DNA of 64,000 nucleotides from an uncultured Oleispira sp. (GCA_913019965.1 CAJVZR010000014.1:1-64000), one strand, 5' to 3'. Shown: positions 41,567 to 51,786, counted from the first letter of the stretch. Program-made: numbers and translations. The notes: generated from the sequence alone by a model not told the origin.

Positions 41567-44032
41567 TTAAACCTCCGATAGCCAAGGCCCAGCAATCGTC
41601 TTATCCAGCTTTCGTTCTTTTTTATCGGCGCTAAAATAAATCGTCACATATTTTTTTTCATCTCGTACAACGCGACCTTTACCGAGCTTTCCATGCACTA
41701 ACCACTGTCCTTTTTGATATTCGGCTTCATCGTCTTCTAGTTCAAATTTTTTCGCAGTACTGATACCCGCTGCGTTTGCTGCTGAACCTCCAGCAGGAGT
41801 ATCACGCTTGAGTTTCAATTTAACAGGCAATGTAAACTGGATCTTTTCACCATAGCGTTCTATTAAACTCTGGCTCTTTTTCACTTGAATCGCTTCAAGT
41901 TCTTGAGTCTCTTCTAGAACCTCTCCTTGCTCTATTAAACCGCCTACTTGCTGACATAAATTAAAGTCAGCTTCGCGTAAAAACTTACTCGGCCAGTCTT
42001 TAGTTTGTTGCTCGTCTTGATGCTTTTGGGCTTGAGTTTTTTGATATTTTTCTTGCGAACTATTCCAAGCAGGTGGCGCAATCAAATAAAGATCTTCTTT
42101 CGCACGGGTCATGGCGACATAAAATAATCGACGTTCACTTTCTTCACTGCTCTTGGTTGTGAAAGTGCCTTCCGCTTCATACGGGTAATAACGCGCAGAC
42201 AAGGCAGGAATAATCACCACTGGCCACTCTAAGCCTTTGGCTTTATGAATCGAGGTAATCCGAACACCTGAGCCTTGTTTATTCTCGTGGCGTTGTTTTA
42301 ACTCATGCAAGTAGGCATAGATTTCATTCGCGGGCTTATTAGTGGTTTTTAAGAAGCGCACAAACGCTTTAATAGTTTCGCTTCTATCTTCTATTTGTTG
42401 CGCCGAAAACGCTGAGTCTTTAATGCCTTCATACAGGTCTGTGGCATTGATATATTGTTGGGCGAGTTGCCAGGCTTTAAGTTCACGTTTGCCAAAACCG
42501 TTATTACCACTACTGACTTTCCCAACCGAGGCCATTTCTGCAGCCTCGATCACTTGGCCACGATCTTCCAATTGCTGACGCTGCCACTTAGAAATATCTT
42601 TTGGTATTGCATCCCATAAAGCTTGGCTTAAGTCGCTATCGTGCTGGCTGATGTTCTCTGCCATGTCTTCTAATAACGCGCGCTTCACTTTAGGGAATGG
42701 CTGGGTCAATAAGGTTAACCAAGCGGCTTTGCGCTGACGGCGATTTCTTTGCTTGAAATTATCACTGGCAATTTCAAATAGAATCCAGAAAATTTCTAAT
42801 TCAAATCGATCTAAAACCGTTTGAGTATGATCCAATTGATACGGCATATCCGCTTGCAATAATGCTAATTCAATCGGCGCACTGATGCCCCATAAGCGGT
42901 TTAAAATAGCGACGTCTTCAAGCGGACGCTTCTCTGCCAGCTCATTCAATAGCGTGAGCACTTGCTGACTGTAATCACTATGATGCTGAAGGTGAATGCG
43001 AGTCTGCGGTGTGGACGGATGGGATAAACACAATACATCTTCACGGTCTTGGTTTTCGCTGATCACTTGGTTGGCAAGTAAAGACAGCTTGTGACCATAG
43101 CGAAAGGTATGGGGTAATTGGTAACTGGTATGCGCTACCGGTTCTCCGCTTATTCCAACAGGCGCATTAAAAGCTTTTTCAAATTCTTTGGTGATGTACT
43201 CAGGTTTAGAGCCACGGAATTCATAAATGGTTTGATCGGCATCACCAATCACCATGACTTGGCCATTACCCCGATAGCCACCGTTACCGTATAAAATTTG
43301 CAGCAGAAACTGTTGAATACCATTCACGTCTTGGTATTCATCAACCAAGATCCATTCCATATGACCCGAAAATTGCTCGGCAATATCTGGGTGCTGTTTG
43401 AATAACATGCAGGGGTCGTACAGCATGTCAGAAAACGTTATGCGGTTATGTTCTTTACGCCATTGTTCAAAGCGCTCGAAGGTTTCGATAAATATTTTGC
43501 ATTGATGAGGGAGCTCAGATTCTTCAAACATTTCACCTGGGCTTAGCAGATCGGATTTAACCAAATCGATAAACGCCACTGCGGGCTCTACCCATTTTTT
43601 ACGTTGCGATAAAATGTCTTGTCGAGTTTCTTCTAAGCCTTGGCTAGTGGCGACTTGTTGCAACAGTCGCCATACCACACCGTCCATTTCACCGGTGCCA
43701 ATTAGGTCTTGTTGAATACCTGGTAACAGGCCTTGGCTGATTAAGCGATGATAAATTTTAAAACCGAGGGCATGAAATGTTCGTACATCGGGGAGTGGCG
43801 CGCTATAGCCTGACTGACTGATTACCTGTTGCAGTTTAATCTGAAAATCACTTTGCGCCGCTTTGTTATACATCAAAACTAGCATGCGTTTTGGGTTACT
43901 ACCCGCCAGTAAACGTTGTTGTATAAAGTGCACCAGAGTCGTTGTTTTACCCGCTCCTGCTACCGCAATCACTCGCGCGTGACCTTGCTGGTGATGAACG
44001 ATGGATAACTGCTCTGGGGTTAATGCACTCAT
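41567..44032 (-). CDS. UvrD/Rep-family superfamily 1 DNA helicase
   Basis: An 821-residue 3'-5' DNA helicase. Motif I AGAGKTT is near residue 25, Walker B VDEYQDVN near 230, motif III GDADQTIYEFRG, motif IV-like LPHTFRYG, motif V ITSIHKAKGLEWPVVI and motif VI LFYVAMTRAKEDLYL. A middle insertion (residues ~400-540) is helical. The last ~60 residues (GQWLVHGKLGKGRVVRDEKK) look like a DUF3553-type Tudor-like tail. The protein is longer than UvrD (~720) and differs from RecB in lacking a nuclease domain. It likely acts in repair or replication restart. Confidence 0.88.
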   Translation of the reverse strand: MSALTPEQLSIVHHQQGHARVIAVAGAGKTTTLVHFIQQRLLAGSNPKRMLVLMYNKAAQSDFQIKLQQVISQSGYSAPLPDVRTFHALGFKIYHRLISQGLLPGIQQDLIGTGEMDGVVWRLLQQVATSQGLEETRQDILSQRKKWVEPAVAFIDLVKSDLLSPGEMFEESELPHQCKIFIETFERFEQWRKEHNRITFSDMLYDPCMLFKQHPDIAEQFSGHMEWILVDEYQDVNGIQQFLLQILYGNGGYRGNGQVMVIGDADQTIYEFRGSKPEYITKEFEKAFNAPVGISGEPVAHTSYQLPHTFRYGHKLSLLANQVISENQDREDVLCLSHPSTPQTRIHLQHHSDYSQQVLTLLNELAEKRPLEDVAILNRLWGISAPIELALLQADMPYQLDHTQTVLDRFELEIFWILFEIASDNFKQRNRRQRKAAWLTLLTQPFPKVKRALLEDMAENISQHDSDLSQALWDAIPKDISKWQRQQLEDRGQVIEAAEMASVGKVSSGNNGFGKRELKAWQLAQQYINATDLYEGIKDSAFSAQQIEDRSETIKAFVRFLKTTNKPANEIYAYLHELKQRHENKQGSGVRITSIHKAKGLEWPVVIIPALSARYYPYEAEGTFTTKSSEESERRLFYVAMTRAKEDLYLIAPPAWNSSQEKYQKTQAQKHQDEQQTKDWPSKFLREADFNLCQQVGGLIEQGEVLEETQELEAIQVKKSQSLIERYGEKIQFTLPVKLKLKRDTPAGGSAANAAGISTAKKFELEDDEAEYQKGQWLVHGKLGKGRVVRDEKKYVTIYFSADKKERKLDKTIAGPWLSEV

Positions 44033-44104
44033 GAAGCTGTGTTCTGCCTAGTGGTTAATAAACGCGTCATTTTGAAAGGCATTAGCTTATCACAGACGTA
44101 AAAA

Positions 44105-44134
44105 AGCCCGCATCTCTTTCCAGAGATGCAGGCT
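44105..44134 (-). terminator. Terminator after deaD
   Basis: AGCC-C-GCATCTCT (44105-44117) pairs with AGAGATGC-A-GGCT (44122-44134) around a TTCC loop, with A-runs on the left that read as a T-run in minus-strand transcripts. It lies 52 bases after the deaD stop and before the helicase gene on the same strand. Confidence 0.85.
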
Positions 44135-44186
44135 CTTTTCATCGCGAGCTAATCCATAAACTAGCTCTCACGCTTTGATCTTAAGA

Positions 44187-46067
44187 TTAAGAATCGCGAC
44201 GTGGGCGACGATCACCACTAGGGCGACGGTTACCACCGGGGCGGCGATCTCCGTTACCTGGGCGACGGTTACCGCCAGCAGGACGACCTGATGGTGGCTT
44301 GCGATTGACTGGCTTAGCGCCTTCGGCAACCTGAAGGTGTAAAGGCTGACCACAAATGCGGGTCGCTTTTAGCTTAGACATAACCGTTTCTGGCATGCCG
44401 TCAGGTAGATCAACCATAGAGAAATCATCGAAGATTTCGATGTGGCCAATGAACTTACTTTCAAGATCCGCTTCGTTAGCGATTGCGCCAACGATGTTGC
44501 CTGGCTTAACCCCATCTTGATAACCCACTTCCATACGGAAACGAACCATATCAACATCTGGGCTATCTTTAAGAGGCATAGCTTGGGTACTAACATCAGC
44601 TGCGTCTTTGCGAGGAGCACGTTCGCGCTGTGGACGATCACCACGGCCTTCACGACCACCATCACGCTCAGTACGTTCGCGCTGCGGTGGACGGAAACGT
44701 TCGTTTTCGTTCAAGAATAATGGAATGCCGTTTTGTGCCAAGTGCGCTAATGCAGAAGCCACTTCAACAACATCTAATTCTTTTTCGTTTACCAGTTCAG
44801 AGATCATCTCTTTGAACATAACCGCTTGTTCGTTACCGATCGTTGCTTCAACGGTCGCTTTAAAACGTTCACGACGCTTAGCGTTTACGTCTTTAGCGGT
44901 TGGTAATGGCATTTCTTCGATGCGCTGGCGAGTAGTACGCTCGATGGTGCTAAGCATACGACGCTCACGGCCACGTACGAACATGATCGCTTTACCAGAA
45001 CGTCCAGCACGGCCAGTACGACCAATACGGTGAACGTAAGATTCTGCATCAAAAGGAATGTCGTAGTTGATTACGTGAGAGATACGCTCAACATCAAGAC
45101 CACGGGCAGCAACGTCGGTTGCTACGATCATGTCTACTTTACCTTTCTTAAGCTTATCAACCACACGCTCACGTTGAGCTTGAGGGATATCGCCGTTTAG
45201 TGCTTCACACTTAACGCCGTTTGCTTTCATGAAGTCAGCAACTTCTTCTGTTGCTTGTTTAGTACGTACGAATACCATAGTGGCATCGCAGTCTTCTACT
45301 TCAGTAATACGTAGCAATGCATCATTTTTATGTGCACCACCTACGAACCAATAACGCTGCTCAATCGTAGAGGCCGTCGCTGTTTTTGATTCGATTTTAA
45401 TTTCGATTGGGTTGTTCAAGTGCGTCGCAGCAATGTGCTTGATCTGCTTTGGCATAGTTGCCGAGAACAAAGCAACCTGACGCTCTTTTGGTGCATGACC
45501 TAGAATCCAATCTACGTCATCGATGAAGCCCATACGTAGCATTTCATCAGCTTCATCCAAGATAACCGCTTTAATATCGGTTAACGACAAGGTGCCTTTC
45601 TTCAAGTGATCCATGATACGACCCGGCGTACCAACGATCCATTGAGCGCCACCACGAATTGCGCGAATCTGTGTGCCGTAATCTTGGCCACCGTATACTG
45701 CGGCAACTTTTAGGCCTGGGGTATATTTAGAGTATTCTTCACATGCTTTAGCAACCTGCATCGCAAGTTCACGTGTTGGTGCTAATACAAGAACCTGTGG
45801 TGTACGGCTAGCCGCATCTGTACGGGCTAGAATCGGCAATGCGAAAGCCGCTGTTTTACCGGTACCGGTTTGTGCAAGACCTAGTACATCCTTACCTTCT
45901 AATAAAGGTGGGATTGATTGTGCTTGAATTGGAGAAGGCTTTTTATAGCCCATCTCGTCTACTACGCGCTGTACGGTAGAGGGTAAACCTAGATCGGCAA
46001 AACTTGGGCCTTGATCTTCAACTACTTCTGTAGCGACTTCTGTTGTTTCTGGAGTGTCAGACATCAC
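44187..46067 (-). CDS. deaD: DEAD-box RNA helicase DeaD/CsdA
   Basis: A 626-residue ATP-dependent RNA helicase. Q motif region GYKKPSPIQAQSI, motif I AQTGTGKTA, DEAD box LDEADEM, SAT and motif VI HRIGRTGRAGR are all present. Then comes a DbpA-like RNA-binding domain (residues ~480-560), and the protein ends in an Arg/Gly/Pro-rich tail with repeats of RRPGGNRRP type. It unwinds structured RNA in ribosome assembly and cold adaptation. A 311-base upstream spacer with a promoter and ~150-base leader suggests autoregulated expression, as for other deaD genes. A hairpin terminator follows. Confidence 0.95.
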   Translation of the reverse strand: MMSDTPETTEVATEVVEDQGPSFADLGLPSTVQRVVDEMGYKKPSPIQAQSIPPLLEGKDVLGLAQTGTGKTAAFALPILARTDAASRTPQVLVLAPTRELAMQVAKACEEYSKYTPGLKVAAVYGGQDYGTQIRAIRGGAQWIVGTPGRIMDHLKKGTLSLTDIKAVILDEADEMLRMGFIDDVDWILGHAPKERQVALFSATMPKQIKHIAATHLNNPIEIKIESKTATASTIEQRYWFVGGAHKNDALLRITEVEDCDATMVFVRTKQATEEVADFMKANGVKCEALNGDIPQAQRERVVDKLKKGKVDMIVATDVAARGLDVERISHVINYDIPFDAESYVHRIGRTGRAGRSGKAIMFVRGRERRMLSTIERTTRQRIEEMPLPTAKDVNAKRRERFKATVEATIGNEQAVMFKEMISELVNEKELDVVEVASALAHLAQNGIPLFLNENERFRPPQRERTERDGGREGRGDRPQRERAPRKDAADVSTQAMPLKDSPDVDMVRFRMEVGYQDGVKPGNIVGAIANEADLESKFIGHIEIFDDFSMVDLPDGMPETVMSKLKATRICGQPLHLQVAEGAKPVNRKPPSGRPAGGNRRPGNGDRRPGGNRRPSGDRRPRRDS

Positions 46068-46225
46068 GTCATCCTGTAATAATACATAGGGCAGGAATTA
46101 GGGCTGAGCAATACGCTAACAACAGATCACACTACACGATCAGTTCGCTATTCTTTAACAATGATAGCTAACAGGATGTTGAATTTTGCCTAGCCCAAAA
46201 AAACCAGCTAATTGAGGGAGCGCGA

Positions 46226-46231
46226 ATTATA
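46226..46231 (-). promoter_or_regulatory. -10 element of deaD with ~150-base leader
   Basis: ATTATA on the plus strand (46226-46231) reads TATAAT on the minus strand; no good -35 hexamer is seen 17 bases before it. If used, transcription starts near 46219 and leaves a leader of ~150 bases before the ATG at 46067. The 46068-46378 spacer contains no gene. Confidence 0.45.
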
Positions 46232-46378
46232 CGCATATTTTGCAAGAAGTCGTCATGTTTCTACAACTTGTTACCAATTAGTTAGGTTTTCGGTCAACTT
46301 TCACCTATTTCTCTCCTGACACGTTCTGTCAGTCGTGTTTTTTATACTGAAATCTCACTTAATCAAGGAGATAACACG

Positions 46379-46684
46379 ATGGCTATTTTAGAACTAGTAA
46401 CCTTTAAACTTGCCAAGGGTATCAGCGAGCAGGAATTCTTAGCAGAGAACGAACATTTGAATAATTGGGTAAAAACTCAGCCTGGCTTTGAATATCGCGC
46501 TTTAGCGCAAGCGGAAGGTGGCAACTGGACCGATACGGTATTTTGGCAAGATATGGAAACCGCTAGCGCTGCGCAACAAAGTTTTGGTGACGAGCCGAGC
46601 TTACAAGGTATGATGAAGGTGATCGATATGGAAAGTGTTAAAGTCGACCACCAGCAAATTCATACAATGCAAGCCCCTGCTTAA
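46379..46684 (+). CDS. Small dimeric alpha/beta-barrel protein (ABM-like)
   Basis: A 101-residue protein with the ferredoxin-like pattern of antibiotic-biosynthesis-monooxygenase or stress-response barrel proteins: VTFKLAKGISEQEFL, NWVKTQPGFEYRAL, DTVFWQDMETASAAQQSF. A GGAG site (aaggagataacacg) lies before the ATG. No catalytic residues can be pointed to. A WYL regulator gene follows 49 bases later on the same strand, so the pair may be one unit. Function unknown. Confidence 0.75.
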   Translation: MAILELVTFKLAKGISEQEFLAENEHLNNWVKTQPGFEYRALAQAEGGNWTDTVFWQDMETASAAQQSFGDEPSLQGMMKVIDMESVKVDHQQIHTMQAPA

Positions 46685-46733
46685 GCAGCCTTGTTAGCCT
46701 AACGACTGAAGTAATGATGGAGAACACTGTTTC

Positions 46734-47444
46734 ATGCGCAAGTCTGAACGCCTATTTCAACTGGTTAACTTGTTGCGTGGACGCCGCACCGCCATTACGG
46801 CAGAACAGTTAAGCGATGTTATGGAAGTCTCGGTAAGAACCATTTACCGAGACATTCAAGCCCTCAGCCTATCTGGGGTACCCGTAGATGGAGAGGCGGG
46901 CATCGGTTATATGCTTAGGTCTGGCTATCAGCTGCCACCACTGATGTTTGATTTCGACGAGATGCAGGCGCTGCTATTAGGCGCACGTATGGTTGAAGCT
47001 TGGACAGACCCCGATCTGGCCGCCGGTGCCCAGCGCGCGGTGCAAAAGATTCGAGCGGTTCTTCCCGAGCCATTATTGATCCAAGCTGATCGCCAAGCAT
47101 ACCGTGTTCCGACCCTTAGCCCGCAACAGCTCGGCGAAACTCACCGCACCATTAGACGGGCGTGTGAGCAGCAACAGATATTAAAGCTGCATTACGCTGA
47201 TGCCGAAGGAAAAAAGAGTGAACGCAGAATCTGGCCTTTGGGCATGTTCTTTTGGGGTGAACGCTGGACCTTAGTCGCTTGGTGCGAAATACGCCAAGAT
47301 TACCGCAACTTTCGCTTTGACCGTGCGATCAGCGTTGAAATTACCGATGAATACTATCCCATTAATGCCGAACGTAACCTCGAACACTACATTAATATGA
47401 TGAAAAAACTGTATGAAGAACAGTCAGGTTCGAGCCATTCTTAA
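46734..47444 (+). CDS. YafY-like HTH-WYL transcriptional regulator
   Basis: A 236-residue regulator. The N-terminal winged HTH (QLVNLLRGRRTAITAEQLSDVMEVSVRTIYRDI) and a linker lead to a WYL-type ligand domain (EGKKSERRIWPLGMFFWGERWTLVAWC), where the nominal WYL is WTL. ERLF and DIQALSLSGVPVDGEAG complete the family pattern. TGGAGAA lies upstream of the ATG. It may control the small barrel gene before it. Ligands of WYL proteins include oligonucleotides or cyclic di-GMP in other systems; none can be inferred here. Confidence 0.88.
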   Translation: MRKSERLFQLVNLLRGRRTAITAEQLSDVMEVSVRTIYRDIQALSLSGVPVDGEAGIGYMLRSGYQLPPLMFDFDEMQALLLGARMVEAWTDPDLAAGAQRAVQKIRAVLPEPLLIQADRQAYRVPTLSPQQLGETHRTIRRACEQQQILKLHYADAEGKKSERRIWPLGMFFWGERWTLVAWCEIRQDYRNFRFDRAISVEITDEYYPINAERNLEHYINMMKKLYEEQSGSSHS

Positions 47445-47544
47445 GCGGATTCTGCCCATTGATAGAATGTGGTACACTTCGCGACCCAATTTTTTACCCT
47501 TTTATTAACCTTCTTTCAGCCTTTTATAAGGTAGGGAATTATCT

Positions 47545-47826
47545 ATGTTTGATGTAAATGAATATTTCGACGGCAATGTTAAATCCATCGCATTCAAAGG
47601 CGAACAGCTTGCGTCTACCGTGGGCGTTATGGCTCCGGGTGAATACGAATTCGGCACTAGCCAAAAAGAAGTGATGACGGTTGTTGCCGGCGCTTTGATC
47701 ATTAAGCTTCCAGGAAGCGATGAGTGGAAGACGTTCTCTGCCGGTGAAAGCTTTAACGTTGAAGCTAACGTGAGCTTTGGCGTACAAGTTAAAACCGATA
47801 CGGCTTACTTGTGTACTTATGAATAA
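47545..47826 (+). CDS. ppnP: Pyrimidine/purine nucleoside phosphorylase PpnP
   Basis: A 93-residue cupin of the YaiE/DUF1255 family, which phosphorolyses nucleosides. Conserved text is seen: [60 protein letters not shown] and YLCTYE. AAGGTAGGG precedes the ATG. It stands alone between the WYL regulator and the convergent GGDEF-EAL gene. Confidence 0.95.
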   Translation: MFDVNEYFDGNVKSIAFKGEQLASTVGVMAPGEYEFGTSQKEVMTVVAGALIIKLPGSDEWKTFSAGESFNVEANVSFGVQVKTDTAYLCTYE

Positions 47827-47881
47827 GCAGCCTTGCGAGTAATCGCTAGAGCCTATAGCCCTAAGCTAGTTTTAATCCAGT

Positions 47882-50800
47882 TTAGGGCTTATAGTTCATC
47901 ATGAGCTGTTCAAAATCTATCACCTGTATAGGTTTTGAAAAATAAAATCCCTGGTAAATCTCACAGCCCTTCTCTTTTAATAACGATAACTGTTCTTGGT
48001 CTTCTACGCCTTCCGCCAATATTTGCAAATTCAGACTCTGTGCCATGGATATAATCGCACTGGTAATCGCTTCCCCTTGTGAATCCGTTAAGACGTCTTT
48101 GACAAAACTGCGATCTATTTTCAACTTATCCACATTAAAGCGCTGCAAATAAGCCAAAGAAGAATAACCGGTACCAAAATCATCGATCGCTAAGGTAAAG
48201 CCCATCTGTTTAAGCTCGGCAATGGTTTGTATGACCTGCGGACTCGGTTCAATTAACGCGCCTTCGGTGATTTCTAACTCAATAGTTTTCGGATCGATAC
48301 CGGTTTTACTGATGATGCTATTAATTTTAGATAAAAAGCTGACATCCATAAAACTGTATTTTGTGATGTTAATCGCGAGAATGAATGCCGGTATTCCCTG
48401 TTTATGCCATTGAGCATGCTGGCGGCAAGCGGTCTCTAGCACCCAATAATCCAACTCGGCCATTAGGCCACTTTTCTCCGCTACGGGTAAAAAGGTCATT
48501 GGCGATATGATGCCATCGCTTGGATGATGCCAGCGTAATAACGCTTCGGCTCCTACTATTTCACCACTGGTCATACTCACTTGTGGCTGGTAATAAAGTT
48601 GCAGTTCATCTTTTTCCGCTAATGCACGGCGTAATTCACTCTCGAGCTGCATTCTTTCTTGCGCTGCTTGCGTTAACTCTAAGGTATAGAAGTGAACACC
48701 ATTACGACCGTTATCTTTTGCTTGTGAAACTGCCGCATCGGCATGACTGATTAAATCTGTCGAGGTCAGGCCGTCGTTAGGGAAAAAACTGACCCCAACA
48801 CTGGCGCCAATAAAGACGTCTTTACCATCTTCGAACTTAAACGGTTCAGTTAAAATGTCGAGAATAGATTGAGCAACAAAAGCGGCTTGCTCTACTCCAT
48901 CTATTTGCTCTAACAACAATATAAATTCATCACCACCGATACGCGCCAAGGTATCCGAATCTCGGACTCGATGCTTTAAGCGCTCACTAACCATTACCAA
49001 TACCTCATCGCCCACGTTGTGGCCGAGGCTATCATTGATATTTTTGAAGTGATCGAGATCGATATACATGACCGCCATTTGATATTGGTTTCGCTTTGCA
49101 ATATCTAGCGCATGAGACAAGCGTGATTGGAATAATAAACGATTCGGTAAACCGGTTAATGGGTCATGATGCGATAGGTGCTCAATCTGCTCTTCGGTTT
49201 TTTTGATGTGGCTAATATCTGAGAAAACAGCAATGCGATTGGTTATTTGGTCACTATCATCGTAAACATTCTTGATCGATAGCCATTCTGGATAAAAATC
49301 TCCATTTTTTCTTTTATTCCAGATTTCACCCTGCCAAGCACCATGACTGTCTAATGAATCTTCCATATGTTGATAAAAAGCATCGTCGTGCCTACCCGAT
49401 TTTAAGAGACTCGGTTTTTTACCTAATGCTTCTGCTTCGCTATAACCTGTGATATCGGTAAAGGCTTTATTAACCGCAATAATATACGAATCTTTATCGG
49501 TTATTAGCCCACCTTCTTGGGTTGATTCAAACATAATGGCCGATAAGCGTAACCTTTCTTCGGCCAACTTACGCTCTGTCACATCCATAACAGAACCGAC
49601 ACGGCGTAATAAATTACCTTGTTCATCTAAGATGGCTTGCCCACGACCATGAACATATTTTAATTTACCTGTGGAAGAAATAATGCGGTAAACAAAATCA
49701 TAAGGTGTTCTTTCTTCAATCGATTGACCGATTATCTCTGCGGCATTTTGACGATCATCAGCATGAACAAATTGTAAAAATAATTCGAAATCAATATCTT
49801 GATTCAAATCGATCTCAAAGATCCTATGAACTTCTGGGCTGCAGTTTAAGATCTCACTGTTATTATCCAATAACCAGCTACCGATCTTAGCAATCGCTTG
49901 GTTTTCCAATAATAGCTCTTGCCTTGCTTGCAGCTTTGTTTGTACGGCTTCGCGATCGAGAATAATAAAAAACAAATCCGCAATACTGCGTAATAAACTC
50001 ACATCTTCTTTACGCCAAGGTTCTGATAGGTCGTCAAAGCCTAATAGCAAACAGCCCTTGCCCAAACTCTCACCTTGCAAAGGCAGTGCTATCGCCATGG
50101 ATGAACTCATACCTTTTAAAATATCCTGTTGCAGACTGATATTATGGAAGGAGTCAGGCAGGAAGACGGCCGTTTCTGCAGAAAATAATGTGCACAAGTT
50201 TTCAACTTGATCGCTATTCAGTCCGGCCATGAAGCGATTCATAGAGTCATAGACAGGCTCACCCCATTCATAGACTTTCGGCTGGGAATGAGCTTTTTCT
50301 GGTTCGCAGTGAATCAAACAACTGCGAACACCTTCAATACTTTCGGTTAATAAGCTCAGCCCTTCGACTAACGTTTTTTCTACATCTCCCTGCTGAGCCG
50401 TTAAGAATTGCTGCGAAAGCTTGGCCATTAACCGTTCAAGTTGAAGATAACGATTTAATTTTCGCTCTACCTGCTGATTCCCGGTTAAGAAGGTAAAGAT
50501 CCCCAACATGCGCATCTTGCTTCTACGCGCAAAAGTCCCTCGACACTGTACTGTTAAGCACTGGTGATCGGCATCGTAAATGCGAAAGACTATTTCAAGG
50601 GGGCGCTCAGAATTATGAAGGTATTCATTGACCGCTTTCACAACCATCTCTTTATCTTGAGGGTGTATACGCCCCTGAAGCCAATCAATAGTAACGGTAT
50701 TATGGCTGACGACACCGCCGGCACGTTCAACAAAGTTCTGATTGAAGCAGATCAAACCTGTTTCTAAATCCCACTCCCAGTCGGCTAATTGATTATCATC

Positions 50801-50953
50801 TGACGCAAGATTGAAACGCTGGTCGTTATCCGCTAAAGATTGTGTATTGAAGAAATTGGCAAGGCGCTTCATCAAAGCGTTTATTGGCAGCCAGAAGGTA
50901 GAGTTCGGAATAATGCGCTTTCTAGCAGTAGCAAGTTTAAATAGATTCTGCAT
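47882..50953 (-). CDS. PAS-GAF-PAS-PAS-GGDEF-EAL cyclic di-GMP signalling protein
   Basis: A 1023-residue cytoplasmic sensor. Residues ~50-160 are PAS-like, ~165-330 GAF-like, ~345-460 and ~465-585 PAS/PAC. A GGDEF domain (~590-755) has an intact RIGGDEF site, and an EAL domain (~765-1020) has EALLRW, ELEITEGAL, LAIDDFGTGYSSL and KIDRSFV. Both sites look complete, so it can in principle make and break cyclic di-GMP. Convergent with ppnP, and followed upstream in the same direction by a PilZ gene 179 bases away, its possible target. Alternative starts near the N-terminus cannot be excluded. Confidence 0.93.
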   Translation of the reverse strand: MQNLFKLATARKRIIPNSTFWLPINALMKRLANFFNTQSLADNDQRFNLASDDNQLADWEWDLETGLICFNQNFVERAGGVVSHNTVTIDWLQGRIHPQDKEMVVKAVNEYLHNSERPLEIVFRIYDADHQCLTVQCRGTFARRSKMRMLGIFTFLTGNQQVERKLNRYLQLERLMAKLSQQFLTAQQGDVEKTLVEGLSLLTESIEGVRSCLIHCEPEKAHSQPKVYEWGEPVYDSMNRFMAGLNSDQVENLCTLFSAETAVFLPDSFHNISLQQDILKGMSSSMAIALPLQGESLGKGCLLLGFDDLSEPWRKEDVSLLRSIADLFFIILDREAVQTKLQARQELLLENQAIAKIGSWLLDNNSEILNCSPEVHRIFEIDLNQDIDFELFLQFVHADDRQNAAEIIGQSIEERTPYDFVYRIISSTGKLKYVHGRGQAILDEQGNLLRRVGSVMDVTERKLAEERLRLSAIMFESTQEGGLITDKDSYIIAVNKAFTDITGYSEAEALGKKPSLLKSGRHDDAFYQHMEDSLDSHGAWQGEIWNKRKNGDFYPEWLSIKNVYDDSDQITNRIAVFSDISHIKKTEEQIEHLSHHDPLTGLPNRLLFQSRLSHALDIAKRNQYQMAVMYIDLDHFKNINDSLGHNVGDEVLVMVSERLKHRVRDSDTLARIGGDEFILLLEQIDGVEQAAFVAQSILDILTEPFKFEDGKDVFIGASVGVSFFPNDGLTSTDLISHADAAVSQAKDNGRNGVHFYTLELTQAAQERMQLESELRRALAEKDELQLYYQPQVSMTSGEIVGAEALLRWHHPSDGIISPMTFLPVAEKSGLMAELDYWVLETACRQHAQWHKQGIPAFILAINITKYSFMDVSFLSKINSIISKTGIDPKTIELEITEGALIEPSPQVIQTIAELKQMGFTLAIDDFGTGYSSLAYLQRFNVDKLKIDRSFVKDVLTDSQGEAITSAIISMAQSLNLQILAEGVEDQEQLSLLKEKGCEIYQGFYFSKPIQVIDFEQLMMNYKP

Positions 50954-51132
50954 GCCTTCCCTATTACTGATAAGGGCTATTTATAGAAGCTTCAACCCAG
51001 AGAACTGAAGCCGGTATTATTAGCCCAGCAAACAAAAAATTATCGCAAAAGTAATGTTCACTGGATATATTCATCTTGTATAACGACTGTAACAATAGAT
51101 TCTTTAATGTATCTATCAGTAAGTAATGAATG

Positions 51133-51786
51133 TTAACAATGCTTAAGTAGATAACTGTTCAAGGCGATTCTGTGGCAATCAGGCATTTCAATGAATTGTG
51201 CACCCAGAGAATAGCCTTTCGAGGTTTCAGCTCTGGAGCGCGCCATCGCAGTCAGTTCAATCTTTTGAGCTATACCGTAGACATTAATCTCAAACTGCAT
51301 GTTAATAATATCGCCGACTTTTAGGTCATTTTCAGAAGTATTAATACGACAGCCACAAATACTGGCATCGGTTATCTCTGCAGAGATATTGTTATTCTCA
51401 CTATATGAAATATGGGTCTCTAAGCTGATTCGTGCACGATGATTCCGCCGGACTTCCCCCATAACCATATTATTAGGCATGCTTAGGTGTAGGTAGGGGC
51501 TCGGTTTTTCACATAAATTACCAACCGTTGTCCTGAATGCACACGCACTATCGAGTTGTTCAATAAAGAGACGGGCTTTAACCGAGGTATTTAATAGCTC
51601 ATCTGATAAGTTGAGCTGTGGCGCTGAAACCATGATGGATTCATTAGGGCAAATTCCCCATAAATAATAACCACCATTTAATTCGGGCAGCCCTTCAAAC
51701 TCTAAATGCAAGCTTTGGCCTAAGCGTAGAGAGTCTTCTAAGGAAGGAATTGAGGCTTGGATTGGTTGCTGAAGAGCTTGGTCCAT
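51133..51786 (-). CDS. YcgR-like PilZ domain protein
   Basis: A 217-residue cyclic di-GMP receptor. The N-terminal half (residues ~1-110) resembles a YcgR_2-type fold. The PilZ part begins with RRNHRARI (RxxxR) and continues to DASICGCRI, the D-x-S-x-x-G motif. The frame extends to a TTG at 51837, but AGGGTTAGT precedes the ATG at 51786, which is the start chosen. It lies between the GGDEF-EAL gene and a SlyD-like gene on the same strand. Likely roles: motility or polysaccharide control. Confidence 0.85.
   Translation of the reverse strand: MDQALQQPIQASIPSLEDSLRLGQSLHLEFEGLPELNGGYYLWGICPNESIMVSAPQLNLSDELLNTSVKARLFIEQLDSACAFRTTVGNLCEKPSPYLHLSMPNNMVMGEVRRNHRARISLETHISYSENNNISAEITDASICGCRINTSENDLKVGDIINMQFEINVYGIAQKIELTAMARSRAETSKGYSLGAQFIEMPDCHRIALNSYLLKHC

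Noticed and set aside
44369-45033. Several open frames on both strands within deaD
   Set aside because: They arise from the Arg/Gly-rich codons of deaD; all deaD motifs support the main frame.
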